Under the pieces are notes generated by a model, which ran no database searches, had not been told where the DNA came from, and worked only from the letters and a program-made list of their open reading frames with translations. Below, in pieces: positions 1 through 13,874 of a stretch of DNA of 54,876 nt; positions within the stretch are counted from its first letter, which is position 1, and every line of letters begins with the position of its first letter. Source of the stretch: Prevotella sp. (GTDB lineage Bacteria; Bacteroidota; Bacteroidia; Bacteroidales; Bacteroidaceae); contig JAFZRU010000060.1 in assembly GCA_017619755.1 (NCBI GenBank), forward strand, positions 1-54,876, written 5' to 3'. The position numbers were made by a program, and so were the translations under genes.

Positions 1-1111
1 GACCGCAGCTATCACCAAGGTGCTTGCTGAGAAGATCGAGGCCAACAAGGACAAAGTGAAGTCCTTCGACCAGATTGACAACGCTCCTGAGGAGAAAGAG
101 CGTGGTATTACTATCAACACCGCACACGTGGAGTATGAGACTGAGAAGCGTCACTATGCTCACGTTGACTGCCCGGGACACGCTGACTATGTGAAGAACA
201 TGGTTACTGGTGCTGCCCAGATGGACGGTGCTATCCTCGTGGTTGCCGCTACTGATGGTCCTATGCCTCAGACCCGTGAGCACGTGCTGCTCGCCCGTCA
301 GGTGAACGTTCCCCGCCTCGTGGTGTTCCTCAACAAGTGCGACATGGTCGACGACGAGGAGATGCTCGAACTCGTGGAGATGGAGGTTCAGGAGATTCTC
401 GCTCAGTATGAGTTTGAGGACGACACTCCTATCATCCGTGGTTCCGCCCTCGGCGCACTCAATGGTGTTGCCAAGTGGGAGGAGAAGGTGATGGAGCTGA
501 TGGACACCTGCGACGAATGGATCCAGGAGCCCCCACGCGACATCGACAAGCCCTTCTTGATGCCTGTTGAGGACGTGTTCTCCATCACCGGCCGTGGCAC
601 TGTGGCCACTGGACGTATCGAGACTGGTGTCATCCATGTGGGCGACCCCGTGGAACTCCTCGGCCTCGGTGAGGACAAGAAGTCCGTCGTTACCGGCGTG
701 GAAATGTTCCGCAAGCTCCTCGACGAGGGCCAGGCTGGTGACAACGTTGGTCTGCTCCTCCGTGGTATTGACAAGAACGAGATCAAGCGCGGTATGGTGC
801 TCTGCCATCCGGGTCAGATCAAGCCCTTCAAGAAGTTCAAGGCTTCCATCTACGTGCTGAAGAAGGAAGAGGGTGGCCGTCACACTCCGTTCGGCAACAA
901 GTATCGTCCTCAGTTCTACCTCCGCACCATGGACTGCACCGGTGAGATTTCTCTCCCCGAAGGTGTTGAGATGGTGATGCCTGGTGACAACGTGGAGATC
1001 ACTGTTGAGCTCATCTACGCTGTGGCTCTCAACCAAGGTCTGCGTTTCGCTATCCGCGAAGGTGGCCGCACCGTTGGCTCAGGTCAGATTACAGAGGTCT
1101 TCGAAGACTAA
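1..1111 (+). CDS. tuf: Elongation factor Tu, 5'-truncated by the window edge
   Basis: EF-Tu is the GTPase that delivers aminoacyl-tRNA to the ribosomal A site. The reading frame is open from base 2 ([11 protein letters not shown]), so the gene starts outside the window; about 25 to 30 N-terminal residues, including the first GTP-binding loop, are missing. Visible signatures are the switch region with [14 protein letters not shown], the G3 motif [12 protein letters not shown], the G4 motif NKCDMVD, and the beta-barrel domains 2 and 3 ending in [16 protein letters not shown] at base 20 is internal and not a start. The gene is followed by an intrinsic terminator and tRNA-Trp, the usual Bacteroidetes order. 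Identity is certain; only the start is unseen. Confidence 0.98.
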   Translation, partial: TAAITKVLAEKIEANKDKVKSFDQIDNAPEEKERGITINTAHVEYETEKRHYAHVDCPGHADYVKNMVTGAAQMDGAILVVAATDGPMPQTREHVLLARQVNVPRLVVFLNKCDMVDDEEMLELVEMEVQEILAQYEFEDDTPIIRGSALGALNGVAKWEEKVMELMDTCDEWIQEPPRDIDKPFLMPVEDVFSITGRGTVATGRIETGVIHVGDPVELLGLGEDKKSVVTGVEMFRKLLDEGQAGDNVGLLLRGIDKNEIKRGMVLCHPGQIKPFKKFKASIYVLKKEEGGRHTPFGNKYRPQFYLRTMDCTGEISLPEGVEMVMPGDNVEITVELIYAVALNQGLRFAIREGGRTVGSGQITEVFED

Positions 1112-1182
1112 TGACAAGCAAGGTGAAAGCCGGAGAGGTGAAAGCCTCACCGGTCTTCCCACCGAAAGTCTAAAGAATAAGT

Positions 1183-1213
1183 GTTCCCGCGACAGTGGGC
1201 GCGGGAACTTTTT
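1183..1213 (+). terminator. Intrinsic terminator after tuf
   Basis: An 8-bp perfect GC-rich stem (GTTCCCGC at 1183-1190 with GCGGGAAC at 1201-1208) is followed at once by five T residues (1209-1213). The T-run abuts the first base of tRNA-Trp. This should separate tuf transcription from the tRNA-secE-nusG-ribosomal protein operon, or act as a partial terminator if there is read-through. Confidence 0.85.
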
Positions 1214-1286
1214 ACGGGAATAGCTCAGTTGGTAGAGCATCGGTCTCCAAAACCGAGGGTCGTGGGTTCGAGTCCTCCTTCCCGTG
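1214..1286 (+). tRNA. trnW: tRNA-Trp (anticodon CCA)
   Basis: The cloverleaf can be folded by eye: acceptor ACGGGAA with TTCCCGT, D stem GCTC/GAGC, anticodon stem TCGGT/ACCGA around the loop CTCCAAA (anticodon CCA), and T loop TTCGAGT. The discriminator is G at 1286. The 3' CCA is not encoded (the next bases are CTA). The T stem GTGGG/CCTCC contains one T-C mismatch and one G-T pair, which is slightly unusual. Location between tuf and secE is the standard arrangement. Confidence 0.95.
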
Positions 1287-1304
1287 CTACAAAGGAAAAA
1301 AGAT

Positions 1305-1499
1305 ATGTTTAAGAGATTTGTAAACTACTGCAAGGAGTGTTACAACGAACTTGCGCATAAGACCACTTGGCCCACTTACAAGGAGCTCTCTCACAGTGCG
1401 ATGGTTGTTTTGTCTGCTTCCCTTATCATCGCCATTGTGGTGTTCCTTATGGACGTGGTGTTTAAGAATGTTATGCTATTCATCTATAACTTAGCTTGA
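1305..1499 (+). CDS. secE: Preprotein translocase subunit SecE
   Basis: SecE is the small essential subunit that clamps SecY in the inner-membrane protein-export channel. The product is 64 residues, typical of the short single-span form. It has an amphipathic N-terminal part containing the conserved KTTWPTYKEL motif, then one hydrophobic membrane segment (roughly residues 32-58). The ATG at 1305 is chosen because it follows a purine-rich ribosome site (AAAGGAAAAAAG) and because the upstream in-frame GTG (1284) lies inside the tRNA. nusG begins 3 bases after the stop, so the two are co-transcribed. Confidence 0.95.
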   Translation: MFKRFVNYCKECYNELAHKTTWPTYKELSHSAMVVLSASLIIAIVVFLMDVVFKNVMLFIYNLA

Positions 1500-1502
1500 C
1501 AG

Positions 1503-2048
1503 ATGGCTCAGACAGGTAAGAACTGGTATGTGCTTAAGACCGTCAGCGGCAAGGAGGCCAAAGTGAAGGAATACATCGAGGCCGAGCTTAAGCACAACCC
1601 ACAGTTGTCGCAGTATGTTTCCCAGGTGGTCATCCCCACCGAGAAGCACGCCACCCAGCGTAGCGACGGGAAACGCGTGGTCAAGGAGAAAGTATCTCTC
1701 CCTGGCTATATCTTCGTGGAGGCTGAGATGAAGGGCGACGTGGCGCACACCCTGCGCTTCATGCCCAACGTCATGGGTTTCCTCGGAGGGCTGGACAACC
1801 CCTCTCCTGTCAAACAGTCTGAAATCAACCGCATGCTTGGCAACGCCGAGGAGACCGAGATAGAAAACGAGGTAGCAATACCTTTCATGGTCAACGAGAC
1901 GGTCAAGGTGACGGAAGGCCCGTTCAACGGCTTCTCAGGCGTCATCGAAGAGGTGAACGCGGAGAAGCGCAAGCTCAAGGTGATGGTCAAGATCTTCGGG
2001 CGCAAAACGCCGCTCGAACTTGGTTTCATGCAAGTGGTAAAGGAATGA
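1503..2048 (+). CDS. nusG: Transcription termination/antitermination protein NusG
   Basis: NusG binds the RNA polymerase clamp and links it to Rho or to the ribosome. The 181-residue product has the usual two domains: an N-terminal NGN domain beginning KNWYVLKTVSGKEAKVKEYIE with the PGYIFVEAEM strand, and a C-terminal KOW domain (about residues 128-181) with VKVTEGPFNGFSGVIEEVN. Length and motifs match the family. The start lies 3 bases after secE. It sits in the conserved secE-nusG-rplK order. Confidence 0.97.
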   Translation: MAQTGKNWYVLKTVSGKEAKVKEYIEAELKHNPQLSQYVSQVVIPTEKHATQRSDGKRVVKEKVSLPGYIFVEAEMKGDVAHTLRFMPNVMGFLGGLDNPSPVKQSEINRMLGNAEETEIENEVAIPFMVNETVKVTEGPFNGFSGVIEEVNAEKRKLKVMVKIFGRKTPLELGFMQVVKE

Positions 2049-2105
2049 GGGATGGTTACGCATCCGGAGTTCTTTTATAATTTCAAACTTTAATCAAACA
2101 ATCAA

Positions 2106-2546
2106 ATGGCTAAAGAAGTTGCTGGAATAATCAAATTACAGATTAAGGGCGGCGCTGCTAATCCTTCACCCCCTGTTGGACCGGCTCTTGGTTCCAAGGG
2201 CATCAACATCATGGGATTCTGCAAGGAATTCAACGCCAGGACCCAGGATAAGGCCGGGAAAATCCTTCCCGTCGTTATCACTTATTACAACGACAAGTCT
2301 TTCAGCTTTGTAATCAAGACTCCACCTGCCGCCATTCAACTGTTGGAGGCAGCCAAGGCAAAGGGAGGTTCGGCCGAGCCCAACCGCAAGAAGGTGGCAT
2401 CGGTCACCTGGGAACAGGTGCGCGCCATCGCCGAGGACAAGATGCCCGACCTCAATTGCTTCACCATCGAGTCTGCCATGAAGCTTGTCGCCGGCACGGC
2501 TAGGAGCATGGGTATCACTGTAAAAGGCGAATTCCCTGGTAAATAA
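2106..2546 (+). CDS. rplK: 50S ribosomal protein L11
   Basis: L11 binds 23S rRNA at the GTPase-associated centre and supports elongation factor function and stringent-response signalling. The 146-residue product shows the family signatures [28 protein letters not shown] at the N terminus and GTARSMGI near the C terminus. The N-terminal sequence [11 protein letters not shown] is that of a normal start at the ATG after an AT-rich leader. Same operon as nusG (57-bp gap) and rplA (21-bp gap). Confidence 0.98.
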   Translation: MAKEVAGIIKLQIKGGAANPSPPVGPALGSKGINIMGFCKEFNARTQDKAGKILPVVITYYNDKSFSFVIKTPPAAIQLLEAAKAKGGSAEPNRKKVASVTWEQVRAIAEDKMPDLNCFTIESAMKLVAGTARSMGITVKGEFPGK

Positions 2547-2567
2547 TCATCTTCAATTTTAGGAACT

Positions 2568-3260
2568 ATGAGTAAACTGACAAAAAACCAGAAAGCCGCA
2601 GCCGCCAAGATTGAAGCAGGGAAGGCATATACATTGAAAGAGGCCACAGAGCTTGTCAAGGAAATCACCATGACCAAATTCGACGCCTCTGTGGACATTG
2701 ACATGCGCCTCGGCGTGGACCCCCGCAAAGCCAACCAAATGGTGCGCGGCGTGGTGTCTCTCCCCTGTGGAACCGGTAAAGTCGTGCGAGTGCTTTGCCT
2801 CTGCACACCCGACCAGGAGGAGGCCGCCAAGGCTGCCGGAGCCGACTATGTGGGCTTGGAGGAGTATATTGACAAAATCAAGGGTGGATGGACTGACGTA
2901 GATGTCATCATCACCATGCCCTCTTGCATGGGCAAGGTAGGCCCCCTGGGTCGCATCCTCGGCCCCCGCGGCTTGATGCCCAACCCGAAGAGCGGCACCG
3001 TGACCATGGACGTGGCAAAGGCCGTGAAGGAGGTCAAGCAGGGCAAAATCGACTTCAAGGTGGACAAAACCGGTATCGTGCATGCTTCCATCGGGAAGGT
3101 TTCTTTCACTCCCGACCAGATTATGCAGAACGCCAAGGAGTTCATCGCTACTATCATCAAGCTGAAGCCGGCTGCTGCTAAAGGTACGTATATCAAGAGT
3201 ATCTTTATTTCAAGCACCATGAGCCTGGGAATCAAAGTCGATCCCAAGTCGGTAGAATAA
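2568..3260 (+). CDS. rplA: 50S ribosomal protein L1
   Basis: L1 forms the mobile L1 stalk at the ribosomal E site and in many bacteria represses translation of its own operon. The 230-residue product has the expected length and the conserved block [29 protein letters not shown] (about residues 119-147), followed by the C-terminal motif [18 protein letters not shown]. It lies between rplK and rplJ with short gaps. I did not identify a specific L1-binding leader. Confidence 0.98.
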   Translation: MSKLTKNQKAAAAKIEAGKAYTLKEATELVKEITMTKFDASVDIDMRLGVDPRKANQMVRGVVSLPCGTGKVVRVLCLCTPDQEEAAKAAGADYVGLEEYIDKIKGGWTDVDVIITMPSCMGKVGPLGRILGPRGLMPNPKSGTVTMDVAKAVKEVKQGKIDFKVDKTGIVHASIGKVSFTPDQIMQNAKEFIATIIKLKPAAAKGTYIKSIFISSTMSLGIKVDPKSVE

Positions 3261-3281
3261 ACGCTAATCAAGAAGTGTAAC

Positions 3282-3800
3282 ATGAAGAAGGAAATAAAAG
3301 ATACAATCATCGTTGAGCTCGGCGAGAAACTCAAGGAGTATCCGCATTTCTACCTGGTCGATGTGACCGGACTGAATGCCGATGCCACCAGCAAGTTGCG
3401 CCGCAAGTGCTTCAAGAGCGAGATCAAGATGGTGGTAGTGAAAAACAAACTCCTGCACAAGGCACTCGAGGCTTCTGAGATTGACTTCTCAGAGATGTAC
3501 AGCGCCCTGAAGGGAAACACTGCCGTCTTGTTCTGCCAGACAGCCAATGAGCCCGCCAAGCTGCTCAAGGACTACACCAAGGAGGGAATACCCGCACTGA
3601 AGGCCGCATACGCCGAGGAGGGAATTTTCGTTGGTGCCGACAAACTCGAGGAGCTGGCATCCATCAAGAGCAAGAACGAACTCATCGCCGACGTGGTGGC
3701 ATTGCTGCAGTCGCCTGCGAAGAACGTCATCTCTGCTCTGCAGTCAGGCGCAAACACCATCCATGGTGTGCTCAAGACTTTAGGCGAGCGTCCTGAATAA
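3282..3800 (+). CDS. rplJ: 50S ribosomal protein L10
   Basis: L10 anchors the L7/L12 dimers on the ribosomal stalk. The 172-residue product begins MKKEIKDTIIVELGEKLKEYPHFYLVDVTGLNA and has the typical N-terminal rRNA-binding domain followed by the C-terminal helix that holds L7/L12 (end LQSGANTIHGVLKTLGERPE). The gap to rplA is only 21 bp, so there is no room for a long L10 leader structure there. Confidence 0.97.
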   Translation: MKKEIKDTIIVELGEKLKEYPHFYLVDVTGLNADATSKLRRKCFKSEIKMVVVKNKLLHKALEASEIDFSEMYSALKGNTAVLFCQTANEPAKLLKDYTKEGIPALKAAYAEEGIFVGADKLEELASIKSKNELIADVVALLQSPAKNVISALQSGANTIHGVLKTLGERPE

Positions 3801-3852
3801 CTTTTAAAGTCACTTTCATCAACATTAACAAACAATTAAAATCTTAAATAAA

Positions 3853-4230
3853 ATGGCAGACATCAAAGCTATTGCCGAGCAATTGGTAAATTTGACAGTA
3901 AAGGAAGTTAACGAGTTGGCAACCGTCCTCAAGGAGGAATATGGCATCGAGCCTGCAGCCGCAGCCGTGGCCGTGGCCGCCGGACCTGCCGGACCCGCCG
4001 CTCCCGCCGAGGAAGAGAAGACTGAGTTCAACGTGGTTCTCGCAGAGGTTGGCCCCAACAAGCTGAAGGTGGTCAAGGCTGTGAAAGAGGCTTGCGGCCT
4101 CGGCCTGAAGGAAGCCAAGGAACTGGTTGACGGTGCTCCCTCCACTCTCAAGGAAGGTCTCTCAAAGGCTGAAGCAGAGAACCTGCAGAAGACCATCGAG
4201 GCCGAGGGTGCCAAGATCGAGCTCAAGTAA
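3853..4230 (+). CDS. rplL: 50S ribosomal protein L7/L12
   Basis: L7/L12 is the multi-copy acidic stalk protein that recruits and activates translational GTPases. The 125-residue product has the N-terminal dimerisation helices ([34 protein letters not shown]), an Ala/Pro/Gly-rich hinge (about residues 36-54) and the C-terminal domain with [30 protein letters not shown]. It is the last ribosomal protein gene before a strong hairpin and rpoB. Confidence 0.98.
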   Translation: MADIKAIAEQLVNLTVKEVNELATVLKEEYGIEPAAAAVAVAAGPAGPAAPAEEEKTEFNVVLAEVGPNKLKVVKAVKEACGLGLKEAKELVDGAPSTLKEGLSKAEAENLQKTIEAEGAKIELK

Positions 4231-4281
4231 GCTGAAACTACAAGGAGCCGGTACATAACGGCTACCCCTCTCGAAATCAAC

Positions 4282-4319
4282 GGTTAAGGGTCTCCCGGTA
4301 GGAGATTCTTAACCTTTTT
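4282..4319 (+). terminator. Strong hairpin with T-run between rplL and rpoB (probable attenuator)
   Basis: A 14-bp stem (4282-4295 with 4301-4314, two G-T wobbles, loop CGGTA) is followed by five T residues (4315-4319). This has every feature of an intrinsic terminator. Because rpoB follows only 53 bases later with no clear promoter seen in between, partial read-through is the likely job: it would set a lower output for rpoBC than for the ribosomal proteins, as the classical rplL-rpoB attenuator does in other bacteria. Confidence 0.8.
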
Positions 4320-4371
4320 GTGTCTTACAAATCCATTTCCCGTTTTCCACGGGACATAACTTTCACTATTA

Positions 4372-7300
4372 ATGGCCACCAAAATCATCAACAACAGGGT
4401 AAACTTCGCCAGCGTCAAGAATCCCATGCCCACCCCGGACTTCCTTGACGTTCAACTCAAGTCCTTCCAGGACTTCCTGCAGCTCGACACCCCGCCGGAG
4501 CTGAGGAAGTATGATGGCTTGTACAAGGTGTTCGCTGAGAATTTCCCCATCACCGACACGAGAAACAACTTCGTGCTGGAGTTTCTCGACTATTTCATTG
4601 ACCCGCCGAGATATTCCATCGACGAGTGCCTGGAGCGCGGCCTCACCTACAGCGTGCCTCTCAAGGCAAAGATGAAACTCTATTGCACCGACCCGGAGCA
4701 TGTCGATTTCAAAATCGTCACATCAGACGTCTTCTTAGGCACCATACCCTATATGACAAGCAATGGCACCTTCATCATCAACGGTGCTGAGCGTGTCGTC
4801 GTCTCCCAGCTCCACCGCTCGCCCGGCGTGTTCTTCAGCCAGGGCATCCATGCCAACGGCACCGTGCTTTACTCCGCACGCATCATTCCGTTCAAGGGTT
4901 CATGGATTGAGTTCGCCACCGACATCAACAATGTTATGTATGCCTACATCGACCGTAAGAAGAAGTTGCCCGTGACCACCTTGCTCAGAGCCATCGGCTA
5001 CGAGAATGACAAGGACATCCTCAACATCTTCGACTTGGCAGAGGAGGTGAAGATCAGCCGCAAGAACCTCAAGGAGGTGGTGGGAAGGAAACTTGCCGGC
5101 CATGTGCTCAAGACGTGGACAGAGGACTTCTCCGACGAGTTCACCGGAGAGGTGGTGACCATCGAGCGCAACGAGGTGATTTTCCCACGCGAGACGCTTG
5201 TCACACAAGAGGTGGCAGAGGAAATCATCGAAAGCGGAACGACTTCGGTGCTGCTGCACAAAAACGACGACCAGTCGAGCAAGTACACCATCATCTTCAA
5301 CACGCTCTCGAAAGACCCGAGCAAGTCGGAAAAGGAAGCCGTGCAATACATCTACCGGCAGTTGCGCAATGCCGACCCGGCAGACGACGCCAGTGCACGA
5401 GAAGTCATACAAAACCTCTTCTTCTCCGACAAACGTTACGACTTGGGCGAGGTGGGACGCTACCGCATCAACAAGAAGCTCGGTCGCGACACTGACATGG
5501 ACATTCGCATCCTCACCAAGGAAGACATCATAGAAATCATCAAATACCTCATACAGCTGGTTAACTCCAACGCCACCGTGGACGATATCGACCACCTCTC
5601 CAACCGCCGCGTGCGCACCGTGGGAGAGCAGTTGGCCAACCAGTTCTCCATCGGACTGGCGCGTATGAGCCGCACCATCAGGGAGCGCATGAACGTGCGC
5701 GACAACGAGACGTTCACGCCCACCGACCTCATCAACGCCAAGACCATCTCCAGCGTCATCAACACCTTCTTCGGCACCAACCCGCTCAGCCAATTCATGG
5801 ACCAGACCAACCCGTTGGCCGAAGTGACGCACAAGAGACGTCTTTCCGCACTTGGCCCTGGAGGTCTCTCCAGAGAGAGGGCAGGTTTCGAGGTGCGCGA
5901 CGTGCACTACACACACTACGGACGCCTGTGCCCCATCGAGAGCCCCGAGGGTCCCAACATCGGCCTTATCTCGTCGCTCTGCGTCTATGCCACCATCAAC
6001 GAACTGGGCTTCATCGAGACACCTTATAGGAAGGTCACCGACGAGGTGGTTGACTTGGACAACGACCATGTGGTTTACATGACCGCCGAGGAAGAGTCGG
6101 AGCATTACATCGGGCAGGGCAACGCGCCCCTGCGCGACGACGGAACCTTCATTCGCGACGTGGTGAAATGCCGTCTCGACGCTGACTTCCCCGTCGTGCC
6201 ACCATCCAACGTCTCGTTCATGGATGTCTCGCCACAACAGATAGCATCCGTTTCGGCTGCTCTCATTCCGTTCCTCGAGCACGATGACGGTCACCGCGCA
6301 CTCATGGGATGTAACATGATGAGGCAGGCCGTTCCGCTGCTGCACAACGACGCACCCATTGTGGGCACTGGTTTGGAGAAGCAGGTGTGCGAGGACTCGC
6401 GTACGATGATCGTCGCAGAGGGTGAGGGCGTCATCGAGTTCGTCGATGCCACCACCATTCGCATCCTCTACGACCGCACGGAGGACGAGGAGTTCGTCAG
6501 CTTCGACGAGCCTACCAAGGAATACCGCATTCCAAAGTTCCGCCGCACCAACCAGAACATGACCATCGACCTGAAACCCATCTGCAACAAGGGCGACCGC
6601 GTTCACAAGGGACAGATTCTCACCGAGGGTTATGCCACGGAGAATGGCGAACTGGCCTTGGGACGCAACCTGCTCGTGGCCTATATGCCATGGAAGGGAT
6701 ACAACTATGAGGATGCCATCGTGCTTTCCGAGAGGCTTGTCAGGGAAGATGTCCTCACCAGCGTGCACGTGGACGAATACCAACTCGACGTCAGGGAGAC
6801 GAAAAGAGGTATGGAGGAGTTCACGTCCGACATTCCCAACGTCAGCGAGGAAGCCACCAAGGACCTCGACATCAACGGCATCATCCGTGTTGGTGCACGC
6901 GTGGAGCCGGGAGACATCCTCATTGGAAAAATCTCACCCAAGGGTGAGAGCGACCCCTCGCCGGAGGAGAAACTGCTTCGTGCCATCTTCGGTGACAAGG
7001 CCGGCGATGTGAAGGACTCATCACTCAAGGCCAACCCATCGCTCAGCGGTGTCGTCATCGACAAAAAACTCTTCTCACGCGCTGTCAAAACACGTGAGTC
7101 GAGAAAACTCGACAAGGTGCAGCTCGCCAAAATCGACGAGGAATACGAGGCCAAGAACGAAGACCTTAAGGACATCCTCGTTGACAAACTCCTCAAACTC
7201 ATCAAGGGGAAGATTTCACAGGGCGTGAAGGACTATGCCGACACTGAAATCATCACCAAAGGCTCTCACTTCACCGTCGTCAACCTCAAGAACCTCAACT

Positions 7301-8184
7301 ACGAGGGCATACAGTCCAACAACTGGACCAACGACGAGCACGCCAACATGCTCATCTCCAAACTCATCATGAACTACATACGCAAGGCCAAACTCCTCGA
7401 TGCCGAGCTCAAGAGGAGAAAGTTCGCCATCACCATTGGCGACGAACTGCCCTCCGGCATCTTGCAGATGGCTAAAGTGTATGTGGCTAAGAAGCGCAAA
7501 ATCGGTGTGGGTGACAAATTGGCCGGCCGACATGGCAACAAGGGCATCGTTTCGAAAGTCGTCAGGCAGGAGGACATGCCGTTCCTCGAGGACGGAAGAC
7601 CCGTCGATTTGGTGCTCAACCCGCTTGGTGTGCCTTCTCGAATGAACTTGGGGCAAATCTTCGAGGCCATCCTCGGAGCTGCCGGAAAGCGCCTTGGGGT
7701 CAAGTTCGCAACACCCATCTTCGACGGAGCCAAACTCGACGACCTCTCTGAGTGGACTGACAAAGCCGGGCTGCCACGCCTCTGCTCCACACACCTGTAT
7801 GACGGAGAGACGGGCGAGAAATTCGACCAGCCTGCCACCGTCGGCATCACCTACTTCCTCAAACTCGGACACATGGTGGAGGACAAGATGCACGCCAGGA
7901 GCATCGGCCCGTACTCCCTCATCACACAGCAGCCTCTCGGAGGAAAGGCACAGTTTGGTGGACAGCGTTTCGGAGAGATGGAGGTGTGGGCCTTGGAGGC
8001 CTTCGGAGCCAGCCACGTGCTGCAGGAAATCCTCACCGTCAAGTCCGACGACGTCGTGGGAAGAAGCAAAGCCTATGAGGCCATTGTCAAGGGAGAGCCA
8101 ATGCCCATGCCCGGCATTCCCGAATCTCTCAACGTGCTGCTGCACGAACTCCGCGGACTGGGATTAAGTATCAAACTCGACTAA
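4372..8184 (+). CDS. rpoB: DNA-directed RNA polymerase subunit beta
   Basis: RpoB forms half of the RNA polymerase active-site cleft. The 1270-residue product carries all the standard blocks: the rifampicin-pocket region (about residues 470-500) with [41 protein letters not shown], the adjoining [27 protein letters not shown]-like [11 protein letters not shown], and the C-terminal [21 protein letters not shown]. Asp, His and Ser at the common rifampicin-resistance positions are the wild-type residues. The C-terminal end ([14 protein letters not shown]) is intact. rpoC begins 13 bp downstream. Confidence 0.99.
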   Translation: MATKIINNRVNFASVKNPMPTPDFLDVQLKSFQDFLQLDTPPELRKYDGLYKVFAENFPITDTRNNFVLEFLDYFIDPPRYSIDECLERGLTYSVPLKAKMKLYCTDPEHVDFKIVTSDVFLGTIPYMTSNGTFIINGAERVVVSQLHRSPGVFFSQGIHANGTVLYSARIIPFKGSWIEFATDINNVMYAYIDRKKKLPVTTLLRAIGYENDKDILNIFDLAEEVKISRKNLKEVVGRKLAGHVLKTWTEDFSDEFTGEVVTIERNEVIFPRETLVTQEVAEEIIESGTTSVLLHKNDDQSSKYTIIFNTLSKDPSKSEKEAVQYIYRQLRNADPADDASAREVIQNLFFSDKRYDLGEVGRYRINKKLGRDTDMDIRILTKEDIIEIIKYLIQLVNSNATVDDIDHLSNRRVRTVGEQLANQFSIGLARMSRTIRERMNVRDNETFTPTDLINAKTISSVINTFFGTNPLSQFMDQTNPLAEVTHKRRLSALGPGGLSRERAGFEVRDVHYTHYGRLCPIESPEGPNIGLISSLCVYATINELGFIETPYRKVTDEVVDLDNDHVVYMTAEEESEHYIGQGNAPLRDDGTFIRDVVKCRLDADFPVVPPSNVSFMDVSPQQIASVSAALIPFLEHDDGHRALMGCNMMRQAVPLLHNDAPIVGTGLEKQVCEDSRTMIVAEGEGVIEFVDATTIRILYDRTEDEEFVSFDEPTKEYRIPKFRRTNQNMTIDLKPICNKGDRVHKGQILTEGYATENGELALGRNLLVAYMPWKGYNYEDAIVLSERLVREDVLTSVHVDEYQLDVRETKRGMEEFTSDIPNVSEEATKDLDINGIIRVGARVEPGDILIGKISPKGESDPSPEEKLLRAIFGDKAGDVKDSSLKANPSLSGVVIDKKLFSRAVKTRESRKLDKVQLAKIDEEYEAKNEDLKDILVDKLLKLIKGKISQGVKDYADTEIITKGSHFTVVNLKNLNYEGIQSNNWTNDEHANMLISKLIMNYIRKAKLLDAELKRRKFAITIGDELPSGILQMAKVYVAKKRKIGVGDKLAGRHGNKGIVSKVVRQEDMPFLEDGRPVDLVLNPLGVPSRMNLGQIFEAILGAAGKRLGVKFATPIFDGAKLDDLSEWTDKAGLPRLCSTHLYDGETGEKFDQPATVGITYFLKLGHMVEDKMHARSIGPYSLITQQPLGGKAQFGGQRFGEMEVWALEAFGASHVLQEILTVKSDDVVGRSKAYEAIVKGEPMPMPGIPESLNVLLHELRGLGLSIKLD

Positions 8185-8197
8185 ATCGATATCACAC

Positions 8198-12568
<4,371 letters not shown>

Positions 12569-12573
12569 CCAAG

Positions 12574-12596
12574 GTGGCGGAGCCCGGCTCCGCCAC
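12574..12596 (+). terminator. Hairpin after rpoC, possible weak terminator
   Basis: A perfect 10-bp stem (GTGGCGGAGC with GCTCCGCCAC, 3-base loop) lies 5 bases after the rpoC stop codon and is followed by only three T residues. It sits 18 bp before the DUF3467 start, so it probably allows read-through or serves as an RNA 3'-end stabiliser rather than a full terminator. Confidence 0.5.
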
Positions 12597-12613
12597 TTTC
12601 AACACATTTCAAT

Positions 12614-12934
12614 ATGGATAATCAGAAACCGCAGGGCAAACAGCTGCAAATAGAGGTAGCTCCCGACGTGGCGCAGGGTGTGTATGTGAATTTCGCACTC
12701 ATCGCCCATTCCAGCTCGGAGTTCGTTGTGGACCTCGCCTCCATGCTGCCCGGCCTTCAGAAGGCCACGGTGAGGACCAGGGCCATCCTCTCGCCGGAGC
12801 ACGCCAAGAGGCTCGCCATGGCATTGCAGGAGAACATCGCAAGGTATGAGCAGGAGTTTGGGAAAATCCAACTCCCCAACGCGCAGCCACGCACCATCTC
12901 CCCGTTCAACATCGGAAACAAAGGGGAGGCGTGA
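12614..12934 (+). CDS. DUF3467 family protein
   Basis: A 106-residue soluble protein of unknown role, matching the DUF3467 family by its pattern: a beta-strand-rich core (QLQIEVAPDVAQGVYVNFALIAHSSSEFVVDLASMLPG) followed by a helix (ILSPEHAKRLAMALQENIARYEQEFG). The segment with S-SEF-VVDF/L is the hallmark I rely on. In Bacteroidetes this gene characteristically trails rpoC, which suggests co-expression with RNA polymerase; no function is established from the sequence. It ends before a perfect bidirectional hairpin. Confidence 0.85.
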   Translation: MDNQKPQGKQLQIEVAPDVAQGVYVNFALIAHSSSEFVVDLASMLPGLQKATVRTRAILSPEHAKRLAMALQENIARYEQEFGKIQLPNAQPRTISPFNIGNKGEA

Positions 12935-12951
12935 CACCACTCCCGTCACAC

Positions 12952-12993
12952 AAACAGCGGCCCGCCATCGTACACGATGGCGGGCCGCTGTTT
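12952..12993. terminator. Perfect 19-bp bidirectional terminator
   Basis: A 19-bp perfect stem (12952-12970 with 12975-12993) has a 4-base loop TACA, a GC-rich centre and AAA/TTT at its ends. It lies between the convergent DUF3467 gene (plus) and the ATP-grasp gene (minus, stop at 12999), so it can terminate both transcripts. Confidence 0.85.
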
Positions 12994-12998
12994 GAACA

Positions 12999-13874
12999 CT
13001 ATTCTATGGGCAAGTGAATTTTCTCGCCTAACATCTTGTCAAATTCCAAAGTCTTTTTGGGGTCTATGCCACTGGCAGGATAAAAAGTATATTCTCCGAA
13101 ATAGATGTGTCCATCGACATTGTATAAGTCGATGCGAACAAAGGGAAAACCTTCTGAAAGCTTTCTCGCCAATTGAAGCATTTTGTCCAGGTTGCTTGGA
13201 GCAGGGTATGGAAATGGTTTTTCAGCAAGCATACTGTCTTCATTGTAAGGACGGATATTCCAATCGGTATCGAGAAAATAATATTTCACCTCGCCGGATT
13301 GTCTTCCCGTACAAAGTAAAATACATGCCACTTCACCATTGCAACAGTAGAATTTGTAGTCCATGACATCCTTTCCAAGATACTCCTCAGCGATAATTCG
13401 TCGCTTGACATTCTTGTATGGCCATTCGCGGTATCTGTTGAAAATGCTGCTGTTCATCGACTCCACCAATTTTTTTTTGGCAACTTTATGGTCGAAATTG
13501 TTTTTATTATGGCAAACCACAACCCCCGTGTTTCCACCGCCATGGGTGGTCTTGAGCACAAACTTGTCGGGCAATTTGCCAAAGTCGATGTTTTCTGCAT
13601 CATCCCATGTCTCCAATGTGGGGCAAACATATTCAGATCCTATTATTTGTCTGACGTGGTCTTTCACTTCCAATTTGTCCACCAACATGGTGAATTTTGG
13701 ATTTTTCTGATTCAACTTGAGCCATTGCAGCTTTTCACTGAACAAGACTGGGTGGCCAAGATGCAGTCGCTTTCCCATTGTGAGATAGTAAAGCAGGTGC
13801 AAGTAAATGCGGTCGGGAAACAAAAAGGCCAACCGCATCAACACCCTTGACAGTTGATATCTGATAAATGTCAT
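12999..13874 (-). CDS. TupA-like ATP-grasp protein of a surface-glycan cluster
   Basis: The 291-residue product resembles the TupA-like ATP-grasp family, which is found in capsule, teichuronic-acid and other glycan loci, where it probably joins a carboxylate to an amine or sugar. Seen: an N-terminal segment YLTMGKRLHLGHPVLFSEKLQWLKL, the ATP-grasp strand FVLKTTHGGGNTGVVV, IAEEYLGKDVMDYKFYCCNGEV, and the C-terminal acidic metal site (VRIDLYNVDGHIYFGEYTFYPASG). The ATG at 13874 overlaps the stop of the upstream licD gene (ATGA), which fixes the start and implies translational coupling. A longer frame (to 13925) would run inside licD. Function beyond the fold is inferred. Confidence 0.8.
   Translation of the reverse strand: MTFIRYQLSRVLMRLAFLFPDRIYLHLLYYLTMGKRLHLGHPVLFSEKLQWLKLNQKNPKFTMLVDKLEVKDHVRQIIGSEYVCPTLETWDDAENIDFGKLPDKFVLKTTHGGGNTGVVVCHNKNNFDHKVAKKKLVESMNSSIFNRYREWPYKNVKRRIIAEEYLGKDVMDYKFYCCNGEVACILLCTGRQSGEVKYYFLDTDWNIRPYNEDSMLAEKPFPYPAPSNLDKMLQLARKLSEGFPFVRIDLYNVDGHIYFGEYTFYPASGIDPKKTLEFDKMLGEKIHLPIE

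Noticed and set aside
4900-6783. Long minus-strand frame (627 codons) opposite rpoB
   Set aside because: It is the antisense shadow of a conserved, high-GC gene; its product has no domain pattern and no ribosome site.
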